Shown here: positions 36,561 through 44,771 of the stretch, one piece after another
How positions within the stretch are numbered: the first letter of the stretch is position 1
Layout of the letters: every line of letters begins with the position of its first letter
Origin: Parasphingorhabdus flavimaris
GTDB lineage: Bacteria; Pseudomonadota; Alphaproteobacteria; Sphingomonadales; Sphingomonadaceae
Assembly (NCBI RefSeq): GCF_013371215.1
Contig: NZ_JABWMH010000004.1
Coordinates: 248,001 to 312,000 of the forward strand
Reading direction: 5' to 3'
DNA: 64,000 nt
Translations under genes and position numbers: made by a program
The notes under the pieces: model-generated
What the model was told of the DNA's origin: nothing
Seen by the model: the letters and a program-made list of their open reading frames with translations, nothing else
Databases searched by the model: none

Positions 36561-38374
36561 ATCTAGCCACCAAAGCCCGAGCCTATATACGCCTCGGCTG
36601 GCGGAGTTTACTGGATGTCGGGCTTTATCGGGCGGGCTTGAAAACCGGCCTGCACCCTGTGCTCAAAATCGTACCGGTAGTTTTGGTTAAGGGCGATTTT
36701 TTTATTGCTTCCAACAGATCTGGCCCGCTGCCCGCGCCCACTCCCGTGTGGCAGGACCAGCCATGGGCGTTTGGGAAGGCGTGCGGTGCGCCGAGTGATG
36801 ATCCACCCGACTGGCATGCCAATATCCTGACTGGCTCACGAGTAAAGGATGTAAAGAAGCGCTGGGACAAAGTTAGTGTATTTTCCGCGGATATCGGTGA
36901 TATCAAGGCCGTTTGGGAACCATCCCGCTTTGACTGGGTGATAGCTTTCGCGCAAAATGCAGCTCTCGGCAAGTCGGGAGCGATGGACAAGCTAAATCGT
37001 TGGCTGACTGATTGGACTGAACATAATCCCGCCTACAATGGGCCCAACTGGATTTGCGGGCAGGAAGCAAGTATCCGCACCGCTCATCTGGTTCTCGCAG
37101 CGATCTTGCTTGGGAATGAGGATACATTGTCTGCACCGCTTGAATCTTTGCTGCTGCAGCATCTGCGGCGCATCGCGCCTACCATTGCATATGCCCGTGG
37201 TCAGGACAATAATCACGCGACCTCGGAAGCTATGGCGCTATACGCGGGAGGCCTCTGGATATCGCGCTGTTGCGCCGACAACGATCGAAGAGCGGAAGCG
37301 TTAAAATATATGCAAGCAGGACAAGCCCTTGCTGAAAACCGGGTCAGAGCTTTGATACTTAACGATGGTGGTTTTGCGCAATATTCTCATGTTTACCATC
37401 GGCTCATGCTCGACAGCCTTTCCGTAATGGAGCTAGTTCGGCGCGCATTTGGCGCGCCTGACTTCAGCGCGGAATTCGTCCGCAAAGCTGCTAGTGCAAG
37501 CGAATGGCTGCGTTTCTTTACGGAGCCCGTAAACGGGGAAGTTCCGAATATGGGATCCAACGACGGGGCGTGGCTCTTGCCTATTGGCCCTGGCCGGTCG
37601 CGTGATTTTCGACCGAGCTGTGCGCTAGCTTCGACGCTTTTCGAAGGTAAGACCGCATTTTCTGAAACGGCTAGTGCGAGCGCCTTGCTGCAATGGCTAA
37701 GCATCCGGTCCGGAACGCCGATAGGAGTGGAAGTCGCGCCACCGGTCCGCTTATTTGCCGAAAGTGCCATTGCTGCGATCAGCAGCGGTGATTGGCGCAT
37801 TTACATGCGACTTCCAGGCACAAAATTTCGCCCTCATCAAGCTGATGCGCTGCACCTCGATGTCTGGCGCGGTGGTTCAAATCTGTTGTGTGACGCTGGC
37901 ACCTACAGCTACGCCGAAACCGGTTGGGAGTATTTTTCATCTACTGCCGCACACAATACAATCGAATTTGACGGTCGTGATCAAATGCCCCGAGTTGGAC
38001 GCTTTCTTTATGGTGAATGGCTACGGCGCGAGGAAGTGCATATTGATGGCCAGGCTGATCAGCCTTCGATTGTATCTAGTTACACGGACTTCCAAGGCGT
38101 CAGGCATATTCGCAAAGTGGCGGTTGTAGGTGACAGCATTACAATTACGGATACGGTGAAAGGGCGATTTAGAACGGCCAAAATACGATGGAGAAAAAAC
38201 CATTCTTCCGTTCGAATATCCACTGCCTCGGACGCCGTGGACTATGTTAAAGAAAGTGGCCCATCGTCACTATACTATATGTCAAAAAAATATATTTTGA
38301 TTCTTGTCGGAACACTCTCGCGCAATGGTACTATCGTGACGAAGGTGACGGTCGACATTGGCAAATCCGCGTGA
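36557..38374 (+). CDS. Heparinase II/III-family polysaccharide lyase-like protein
   Basis: 605 aa. The N-terminal (alpha/alpha) toroid domain has NWICGQEASIRTAHL, GQDNNHATSEAMALYAGG and GGFAQYSHVYHRLMLD. The C-terminal beta-sheet domain has LHLDVWRGGSNLLCDAGTYSY and AHNTIEFDGRDQMPRVGRF, the Hepar_II_III signature. These enzymes cleave uronic-acid polysaccharides; in export clusters they are thought to trim or modify the polymer. No signal peptide is evident. WecBC-made ManNAcA would give a suitable uronate. Last gene of the locus; no terminator seen. Confidence 0.9.
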   Translation: MNLATKARAYIRLGWRSLLDVGLYRAGLKTGLHPVLKIVPVVLVKGDFFIASNRSGPLPAPTPVWQDQPWAFGKACGAPSDDPPDWHANILTGSRVKDVKKRWDKVSVFSADIGDIKAVWEPSRFDWVIAFAQNAALGKSGAMDKLNRWLTDWTEHNPAYNGPNWICGQEASIRTAHLVLAAILLGNEDTLSAPLESLLLQHLRRIAPTIAYARGQDNNHATSEAMALYAGGLWISRCCADNDRRAEALKYMQAGQALAENRVRALILNDGGFAQYSHVYHRLMLDSLSVMELVRRAFGAPDFSAEFVRKAASASEWLRFFTEPVNGEVPNMGSNDGAWLLPIGPGRSRDFRPSCALASTLFEGKTAFSETASASALLQWLSIRSGTPIGVEVAPPVRLFAESAIAAISSGDWRIYMRLPGTKFRPHQADALHLDVWRGGSNLLCDAGTYSYAETGWEYFSSTAAHNTIEFDGRDQMPRVGRFLYGEWLRREEVHIDGQADQPSIVSSYTDFQGVRHIRKVAVVGDSITITDTVKGRFRTAKIRWRKNHSSVRISTASDAVDYVKESGPSSLYYMSKKYILILVGTLSRNGTIVTKVTVDIGKSA

Positions 38375-38464
38375 CGTCTGTTCGACAAAATTTGCATGAG
38401 CTATCATTCCTAGCTTAGTCTTCCAGCCAAAGCGAAACAAAACCTACAACTTGATCCCCAACAG

Positions 38465-38785
38465 TCATTGCCCCCTCCCCATCATCCTTCCACTCTCCCC
38501 CTTCGCTGATGGCATCTCCGCCTGCCAGCAAACACTGAGAAACTTCATCTGTTGCCGAGCCGTCGTTCCAACCGTCTCCAGTCCAGTATCATCGATATTA
38601 CGCGTCTGGGTCACGACCTAAGCGAACTTCACGGCCCTGCCACGAACTAGATTGCCCGCCTGCGGACCATTCCATTCCCAGACGGCATCCTAGGGGGCGG
38701 CGGCGCCATAGGCAACGACCGGCTTCGGATAATAGTCGCAATAGGCATCGAACAGGGCCTGTCCGCCATTCCCGCCGGTGGCCTG
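38465..38785 (-). pseudogene. Decayed TIGR03084-family gene (copy of 43953-44771)
   Basis: The minus strand around 38560-38610 reads TQTRNIDDTGLETVGTTARQ, nearly identical to the intact protein encoded at 43953, then diverges to PSAKGESGR and a TGA at 38467-38465. Nucleotide stretches such as TTCCATTCCCAGACGGCA and ATAATAGTCGCAATAGGC also match the intact gene. Internal deletions and stops break it. It is joined directly to an AtuA fragment. Confidence 0.8.
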
Positions 38786-39010
38786 CTAGACTGCCGCTGG
38801 CGAATCGTTCGTCGACCGGCCAAATCGCTGTATGCAGGCACCCGGGGTCACGGCACTCAGGCCGCAGCGGCCGGTGATGACGATATCCTCACCTTCCGCC
38901 AGTGCCCAGGCGATAGAGAAAGCACCGAGATAAGCATTTATGCTGGCGATCCTTTCCTCATCCGGAAAGGCCGCGCCCGTGAACATGCAAAATTCTTCTA
39001 CAGCAAAAGA
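38786..39010 (-). pseudogene. Decayed AtuA-family fragment (copy of part of 44768-46603)
   Basis: Reads MFTGAAFPDEERIASINAY and LGAFSIAWALAEGEDIVI, TGRCGLSAVTPGACI, matching residues of the intact AtuA-like protein (coding 46014-46200) with scattered substitutions. Only this mid-part is left; about 1.5 kb separating it from the TIGR03084 part in the intact operon is missing, so the copy carries a large internal deletion. Confidence 0.8.
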
Positions 39011-39620
39011 CAATGTCTGCCCGCCCATCTTGGAGCAGACATATTTATTGCCTCGTTGGAAATCATGTAAATGATTGGCAACGATGTTTGATTGATCTCA
39101 CATGTTCCCAAAACGCCTACGCAATGCTAAAAACGTATTTATATATAGTGTTCCAACGAACCGATATTTAATACCGCTAAGCGGTTCGGTGATATGAGCA
39201 CAAAGCGGACGAACGCGCAGTCAATTGGAAGTGGGGGTATGTAGCGGGGTTAATTTTGACTTTGTCGAATAAATTAATTCATTATTTCAATGCGCTGACA
39301 TTTTAGTTCGAATCCCTCCGTGGCCGTCATCCGTTCACAAAACTCAGATGCTTTGACCCCACCTGGGCCTCGAAACGCAATCTACATTTCTTAGGATTTG
39401 TATCATCGCCGGGGCTCGATATTTGAGCCGGAAGCGCCGTTAGTCGAGCGAAATTTGGCGGATCACGACGAGCACGGGCACACTCGGCCCCAAGCCGCAG
39501 TCACCTGCCGCTCGGCGCCTCGAAAAAACTTTACTCCGTGACAGCATTCCCGAAAGACGATAGTATTTTACATCAGGCAATCGGGCAAATGTCGTCTGAA
39601 CATTCGATCGCGGGGCAAAA
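39011..39620. other. 610-base non-coding stretch with the island edge
   Basis: The first 300 bases are AT-rich with no convincing frame; the second half is GC-richer and has only a short antisense-type frame at 39440-39631 without family features. It holds the tRNA-like repeat at 39306 and must hold the promoter of the TIR gene. I see no hairpin-T structure. Confidence 0.5.
39306..39322 (+). repeat. att-like direct repeat, right copy
   Basis: GTTCGAATCCCTCCGTG matches 16440-16456 in tRNA-Ser exactly. The bases after it (GCCGTCA against TCCTCCA) diverge, and those before it are not tRNA-like, so this is a partial copy, not a tRNA gene. The two copies are 22.9 kb apart and enclose the polysaccharide genes and IS remnants. 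Confidence 0.5.
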
Positions 39621-41159
39621 TTGGCAGACACGGAGAAATCTGATCCGCATGCGGCGCATTTTCGCGCATTTGTCAGTTACAGCCATGCCGATGCCGCCGT
39701 CGCGCAAAAGCTGCACAGGAAAATCGAGACCTATCGGCTGCCGGCCCATCTCCGGGATCGGAAAGCGTCCGCTCCGGACGACGGTCGTCTGGGCCGGATT
39801 TTTCGCGATCGCGAGGACCTGCCTGCGGCGGCGGATCTCTCTGAATCGGTGAAACGGGCGCTGGCGGGGTCGCAGGCGTTGATCGTGATCTGCTCTCCCG
39901 ATGCCAGGGCGTCGATCTGGGTGGCGCGGGAAATCGCGCTGTTCCGGGCGCTGCATCCCGGTCGGCCGGTGCTGGCAGCGCTGGTGCGCGGTGAGCCGGA
40001 GGAGGCGTTCCCTGAATCGCTGCTGGAGGGAGCCGAGCCGCTCGCCGCTGACCTGCGCAAGGAGGGTGATGGCTGGCGGCTGGGTTTTCTGAAGATTGTT
40101 GCCGGCATCGCCGAAGTCCCGCTCGACGCGCTGGTCCAGCGCGATGCGAGCCGCCGCATCCGCCGCGTGATGGCGGTCACGGGCGGCGCGCTGGTGGCGC
40201 TGCTAGTCATGATCGGGATGACAATATTCGCAATCCAGTCGCGCAACGAAGCGCAGCGCCAGCAGGCCGAAGCCGAGGGACTGGTCGAATATATGCTGAC
40301 CGATTTGCGGGAAAAAATGGATGATGTCGGCCGGCTCGAAATCATGGACAGCGTGAACAAGCGCGCCATGGATCATTATTCCCAACAGGATGAGCTCTCG
40401 CCACTGCAGGCGTCGATTCTGCGTTTGATGGCTGAAGATGACGAACGGCGGGGCGATTCAGAATCGGCGCTGACAAAATATCGGAAAGGGCTGAGAATCA
40501 CTGAAACGCTTTTGCTGGCAGAACCAGAAAATTCCAAACGTCAGCTCGATCACGCGCAAAGCAGGAATGCGATTGGCGGCTGGTACGAGCACCAGGGTCA
40601 ATTCACCAAAGCGCTGGCGCATTACAATGAAAGTCTGAAACTCGTTCAAGCAATCGATAAGGGATCGGCTGATGCCGCGAAATTGCTTCAGGAATCGTCC
40701 TATTCGAATGCCAATTTATGCTCTTCCTATTTGTTGCAAGGTCGAGATGTGCAACGGGCAAAGATGCATTGTCAAAAAGCACTGGACCAGGCGGAACAAC
40801 TGACGAAGCTTCGGCCCGAAAGCCATACTGCGAGACTTGATCTTGCGATCCGATATGCCTGGCTTGCCGATGCGGATATCGCGCTGGACAATGTTGAGGA
40901 AGGGTTGAAAATGCTTGCAAGCCATATCAGGATAATCGACGAAATCGTGGCCTCGGAGCCGGCAAACCGGCATTGGCAGGAGCAACAGATGCGCTCCTAC
41001 GCAGGATATGCAATGCGTCTTGCCGAGCATGAAGAAATGGTTGCCTCGGGCGAATATGTTGAGCTTGCGACAACTCTGGCGGAAGAGCTGGAGGCGCACG
41101 ATCCTACCAACGAAGAATGGTCCAAATGGCTGAAAAGCCTTAGCAAGATGCAACATTAG
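39621..41159 (+). CDS. TIR-domain membrane protein with C-terminal TPR region
   Basis: 512 aa. The TIR domain spans about residues 12-165. FRAFVSYSHADAAVA opens it, RIFRDREDLPAA is the BB-loop-like region, and SIWVAREIALF carries the glutamate (E104) at the usual NADase position. One membrane helix follows (about 182-205), then a long helical TPR-like part (about 210-505; SALTKYRKGLRITE, QFTKALAHYNESLK, RAKMHCQKALDQAE) predicted on the other side of the membrane. TIR domains act as NAD-consuming effectors or adaptors. TTG start at 39621 (no ATG fits). The next gene starts 10 bases downstream. Confidence 0.85.
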   Translation: MADTEKSDPHAAHFRAFVSYSHADAAVAQKLHRKIETYRLPAHLRDRKASAPDDGRLGRIFRDREDLPAAADLSESVKRALAGSQALIVICSPDARASIWVAREIALFRALHPGRPVLAALVRGEPEEAFPESLLEGAEPLAADLRKEGDGWRLGFLKIVAGIAEVPLDALVQRDASRRIRRVMAVTGGALVALLVMIGMTIFAIQSRNEAQRQQAEAEGLVEYMLTDLREKMDDVGRLEIMDSVNKRAMDHYSQQDELSPLQASILRLMAEDDERRGDSESALTKYRKGLRITETLLLAEPENSKRQLDHAQSRNAIGGWYEHQGQFTKALAHYNESLKLVQAIDKGSADAAKLLQESSYSNANLCSSYLLQGRDVQRAKMHCQKALDQAEQLTKLRPESHTARLDLAIRYAWLADADIALDNVEEGLKMLASHIRIIDEIVASEPANRHWQEQQMRSYAGYAMRLAEHEEMVASGEYVELATTLAEELEAHDPTNEEWSKWLKSLSKMQH

Positions 41160-41169
41160 GAGGCAGCAT

Positions 41170-41781
41170 ATGTCAGAGTCTGAACCAAAACACGATGATC
41201 ATGATCACTTGCCCATCGGAGGCAGGATAGGTCACAGTATCGAGCGAATAGAATATCGGGAAATTATCGAAGACGGTGATGACGGCCGATATTCCATTAT
41301 CGGGACGGAGGAATGCAACGGTGATATCTCGGAGGCTATAAAACTGGCCCGCGCTGCTCAAGAGAAGGGATGTTTTCCGGGTTCAACGGCGGCATCTTCA
41401 TCAACGGACTTGCCATATAAGGACAGTTCATGCCTCTCGATAAAATTTGAAGAGGAGAGATGTTTCTATGTTTTCAAATTGAGCGACGACAGCAATCTGG
41501 CCTTTGACAATGCCGAGCATTTGTTCGGCATCAGGTTGCCGAAGGAATATGGGGCGGACGAGATTTCGGAGCTGAAGGGCTTGTTTTCTGATCCCTGTCT
41601 GATTGCCGGTGATAAGCAGTGGGCCGGTTTCGTATTTGATGGCAAAAAGGCCCGAGAGCTCAAAGATAAAGGGATGCGCATCGCTTTCGACATCCATGTT
41701 GCCGACAAACACAAGTTGGCGGTTGCCGGAGGAATTGCACACCCGCCCTATTGGCCGCCGCATCCGCCAGACCTGTATTGA
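41170..41781 (+). CDS. Hypothetical protein of the TIR cassette
   Basis: 203 aa, acidic, no signal peptide or membrane helix. The N-terminus is histidine-rich (KHDDHDHLPIGGRIGHS), the middle has FYVFKLSDDSNLAFDNAEHLFG, and the C-terminus is unusual (AHPPYWPPHPPDLY). I do not recognise a family. AGGAGG sits just before the ATG at 41170. It lies 10 bases after the TIR gene and 7 bases before the next gene, so all three are probably one transcript. Confidence 0.8.
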   Translation: MSESEPKHDDHDHLPIGGRIGHSIERIEYREIIEDGDDGRYSIIGTEECNGDISEAIKLARAAQEKGCFPGSTAASSSTDLPYKDSSCLSIKFEEERCFYVFKLSDDSNLAFDNAEHLFGIRLPKEYGADEISELKGLFSDPCLIAGDKQWAGFVFDGKKARELKDKGMRIAFDIHVADKHKLAVAGGIAHPPYWPPHPPDLY

Positions 41782-41788
41782 TGGAGGC

Positions 41789-43276
41789 GTGACCCCTCTC
41801 ACCCAAATCCTTGCCATCGCCCGCGCCGGGAATCCGGCGCGGGCCTGGGCCTTGTTTCAGTCTTCGGGATGGAACGAACGGAACGATGATCCCAAGGCAT
41901 TTACCCTCAAAGGCCGTCTGCTCAAGGATCAGGCGAAGGCTGCGAGCGGCGCAGACCGCGTCCGGCTTTATGGCGAAGCGGCGGAGGCTTATGCGGCGGC
42001 GGCAGAGCTGGAGCGGGACAGCTATCCGTTGATCAATGCTGCAGCGCTAGCGCTGCTGGGGGGCAGGCCGGAACGGGCGCATTTGCTGGCGCGGCAAACG
42101 CTGGCGCTGCTGGAGAGCGACCCTGCGCAAGGCGAAAACGTCTATTGGCGCGCCGCGACCCGGGCGGAGGCTTTGCTGCTGCTTGGTGATGAAACCGGTG
42201 CCCGCGCCGCTTTGGCCGACGGAATATCGAAACTGCCCCGGGCCTGGGAAGACCATGCCGCGACTATCGGCCAGTTCGAGCTGATCCTTGCCGAACAGGG
42301 CAAGGACGCAGCCTGGCTCGACCGGCACCGGCCGCCACCCAGCCTCTATTTCAGCGGGATCATCGGGCTCGACGACACGGACGCGACTCTCCTGCAGGAT
42401 ATTGACGCGATCATCGTGCGGGAAAAGCCGGGGTTCGGCTTTGGGGCGCTCGCGGCAGGCGCGGATATACTGATTGCCGAAGCTTTGCACAAGGCGGGTG
42501 CGGAACTGCATGTCATATTGCCCTATCCGGTGGACCGGTTTCGCGAGCTTTCAGTCGCGCCCTATGGCGATCACTGGGGCGCCCGCTTCGATGCCCTTAT
42601 CGAGGCCGCAGCCCGGCTGGACGTGCTGACCGAATTGCCCGACGAGGCAGAGCCGTCGATCGCGGTTGCCGTGGAACTGGCCGATCTGGTTGCCATGGGG
42701 CAGTGCGTCCGCAACGCCGCGGTGCTGAGCAGCAAGCCCAAGGCGCTCACCATCACCGGTCTTGGCGATGAACCACGACCCCAGCATCTGGTCTGGGCCA
42801 ATAGCGGACATGATCAAAATATGATCGCGGTCGCGCGCAAGGGGGGACATCGATCGATCGTCACGTCATCGCGTGCGGAGACCAGAGAAATTGCCGCGAT
42901 CCTGTGGGTGGAGGGTGTCGGCCGGGATATGCTGCCCGCTTTGGTGAATGCCGCGGACGATTTTTCCTCGTTCGGCGATGCTTGTTACCGGATATCTCCC
43001 AGTCCAAGCGAGCTGCTTCAGACCGGCCTCTTGCTATTGCAGCATGACCCGGATTGCCGGATCAGTCTGCTCGTCGATATCATCGAACCGCAACGACCTG
43101 CGGCATCCTTGCTCGAGAAAGCGGGTGACATCGCGCGTGCGTCGCGCGGGGGCGCGATTCTGACCGACGGCAAATCGGCAATGGTGCTGACGATCGATCC
43201 CGGCAAGCAGCGGGTTGAGGAAATTGGCGAATTGCAGACCGCTTCCGGACCGTTGCCCTTGTGGTCGCTGCCCTGA
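41789..43276 (+). CDS. TPR protein with SLOG-like segment and degenerate cyclase-like domain
   Basis: 495 aa from GTG 41789 (VTPLTQILAIARAG). Residues 5-175 are TPR-like helices (TRAF-binding/DUF4071 style). Residues about 185-325 look like a Rossmann/SLOG-type nucleotide-sensor fold (SLYFSGIIG, GFGFGALAAGADILIAEALHKAGAELHVILPYP). Residues about 365-470 align by eye with class III cyclases (REIAAILWVEGVGRDML for the FADVxGFS block, FSSFGDACYRI for WGDALY, DIARASRGGAILTD for AARIExxxxPGxVxVT), but metal-binding aspartates are lost. A catalytically dead sensor is inferred. GTG is the only start close to the upstream stop; GGAGG lies very close to it. Confidence 0.75.
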   Translation: MTPLTQILAIARAGNPARAWALFQSSGWNERNDDPKAFTLKGRLLKDQAKAASGADRVRLYGEAAEAYAAAAELERDSYPLINAAALALLGGRPERAHLLARQTLALLESDPAQGENVYWRAATRAEALLLLGDETGARAALADGISKLPRAWEDHAATIGQFELILAEQGKDAAWLDRHRPPPSLYFSGIIGLDDTDATLLQDIDAIIVREKPGFGFGALAAGADILIAEALHKAGAELHVILPYPVDRFRELSVAPYGDHWGARFDALIEAAARLDVLTELPDEAEPSIAVAVELADLVAMGQCVRNAAVLSSKPKALTITGLGDEPRPQHLVWANSGHDQNMIAVARKGGHRSIVTSSRAETREIAAILWVEGVGRDMLPALVNAADDFSSFGDACYRISPSPSELLQTGLLLLQHDPDCRISLLVDIIEPQRPAASLLEKAGDIARASRGGAILTDGKSAMVLTIDPGKQRVEEIGELQTASGPLPLWSLP

Positions 43277-43285
43277 GCAGCGGGT

Positions 43286-43939
43286 TCAGACGATCAGTTC
43301 TTCCAGCAAGCCGTACGAGATGATTTCCAGTCGTTCTTCGTCGCGCCGGATGATCCCGCGCCGTTCCAGCGCGCTGATCGCTCGCGAACCGGTTTCCCGT
43401 GTGGTTTGGGCGGATAACGCCAGCGCAGCTATCACTGGCGGCGGTGATATGCGGCCTTTCTCCCCGGCTTCGCGCAGCAATTCCGCATAGACCCGGCCAT
43501 TGGCGGTCAGGGTGATCCGCGCCGCCATCCGGTCGAGTACGGCGTTATACTGCCGACCCAATATTCTCGACAGGCCGCTGCCTATCCGTGCCTCTTCCTC
43601 CAGCAGTGTCGCCATTTTCGCGGTCGGTATTTCGAGCACTGACAGCCGGTTCTGGGCCACGACATCGGAAATCACCACCCGCTCGTGCGGGAAGGCGCCG
43701 AATAATTCCCCGGGTCCATGGGAGGCGAGCAATTTGGTCTGGCCGTCCACGCCGATGATTTGCAACTGGGCCCGGCCCTCGAGAACGATCCACAGCTTTG
43801 CCCCGAGATCGCCCTGATGCGCGAGAATATCCCTGTGGCCGTAATGCGCCAGCCGGGTTGCAGCGTCGACCTTGGCCGCTTCTTCCGGCGAGCAGGAAAA
43901 AAACGAGGCGAGAGCGGCGATGCGGTCGCTGGCTGTCAT
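43286..43939 (-). CDS. Crp/Fnr-family transcriptional regulator
   Basis: 217 aa. A cyclic-nucleotide-binding-type beta-roll (about 20-130; DILAHQGDLGAKLWIVLEGRAQLQI, GPGELFGAFP) is followed by a Crp-type winged helix (about 140-210; ALALSAQTTRETGSRAISALERRGIIRR). The cAMP-contacting residues of true CRP are not evident. Start at ATG 43939 is supported by GGAGGAG just upstream; the frame reaches 44011 only within the preceding gene. It is the last gene of the AtuA operon and may regulate it. Confidence 0.88.
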   Translation of the reverse strand: MTASDRIAALASFFSCSPEEAAKVDAATRLAHYGHRDILAHQGDLGAKLWIVLEGRAQLQIIGVDGQTKLLASHGPGELFGAFPHERVVISDVVAQNRLSVLEIPTAKMATLLEEEARIGSGLSRILGRQYNAVLDRMAARITLTANGRVYAELLREAGEKGRISPPPVIAALALSAQTTRETGSRAISALERRGIIRRDEERLEIISYGLLEELIV

Positions 43940-43952
43940 CATCTCCTCCATA

Positions 43953-44771
43953 TCAGCCGGTCGCGATGGCCCTCGTTCCCTTGGCCGGCGGCGTTTCGGG
44001 AGCGCCGGCAAAACACTGGGCGATCTCCATCCATTGACGAGCGGTCGTGCCGACGGTTTCCAGTGCGGTGTCGTCGATATTGCGGGTCTGGGTCACGACC
44101 TGCGAAAATTCCACCGCGCTGCCGCGGACGAGATTGTCTTCCTGCGGGTCATTCCATTCCCAGACGGCACCCGACGGCGCGGTCAGCTGGACAAAGGGCT
44201 TGGGCGCCGGCGGTTCCTGACGACGGTTGCGGAAGGTCCAGCCGTAAGTGGTGATACCGAGATGCGCGATATTGCGGATGCGGTCGCCATCGGGGCGTTC
44301 CTTGCCGAGGATGTCGAATATCTCCTGACCGTGCGACCATGTTTCCATCTGGCGGGCGATGATCTTCGAGCGCGTGGTCATGTCGGGCCCGGCCCAGGCC
44401 ACGCGGGCCTCGGGATCGGCTTCGCCATAGGCCGCCGCGAGTTTCGGATAATAGTCGCAATAGGCATCGAGCAAAGCCCTGCCGCGAATTCCGCCGGCAT
44501 TTGCGTCCAGCCATTCATATTGCGCCTCGACATGGCCCTTGCCGGTCTGGAAGGCGGCCATGATATCGCGGAGGAACTGCTTGAAACCATCCGGATCCTG
44601 CAGGGTCATCAGGGCGGCTACGTTCCAGATATGCAGATGGCCGATTACGTCTTCGATGGTCCAGCTCTTGAACTGGGTTACCGTGGACAGCAGGTCATCA
44701 CCGGCATCGCCGAGCACGGCCGCGAGCGTATCGCTTTCGTCTTTGAAATCCCGGGCTTCCTGCATCATCAT
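43953..44771 (-). CDS. TIGR03084-family metal-binding protein (DinB/MDMPI fold)
   Basis: 272 aa. The N-terminal four-helix domain has IEDVIGHLHIWNVAALM and ARQMETWSHGQEIFD, placing the metal-binding histidines of the DinB/maleylpyruvate-isomerase fold. The C-terminal part (VQLTAPSGAVWEWNDP, TQTRNIDDTALETVG) is characteristic of TIGR03084. The family usually lies next to AtuA-like genes, as here (four-base ATGA overlap). Biochemical role unknown. A decayed copy is at 38465. Confidence 0.88.
   Translation of the reverse strand: MMMQEARDFKDESDTLAAVLGDAGDDLLSTVTQFKSWTIEDVIGHLHIWNVAALMTLQDPDGFKQFLRDIMAAFQTGKGHVEAQYEWLDANAGGIRGRALLDAYCDYYPKLAAAYGEADPEARVAWAGPDMTTRSKIIARQMETWSHGQEIFDILGKERPDGDRIRNIAHLGITTYGWTFRNRRQEPPAPKPFVQLTAPSGAVWEWNDPQEDNLVRGSAVEFSQVVTQTRNIDDTALETVGTTARQWMEIAQCFAGAPETPPAKGTRAIATG

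Noticed and set aside
39306-39322. A second tRNA-Ser gene
   Set aside because: Only the T-loop and part of the acceptor 3' strand are present; no anticodon or D arm upstream.
39440-39631. A 63-codon minus-strand frame near the island edge
   Set aside because: No ribosome binding site, no family feature, overlaps the TIR gene start.
39621-41159. Calling the TIR cassette a Thoeris system
   Set aside because: Thoeris ThsA has a SIR2 or similar effector with a SLOG domain and ThsB is a small soluble TIR protein; here the TIR protein is membrane-anchored with TPRs and the SLOG-like protein has no effector domain that I can see.
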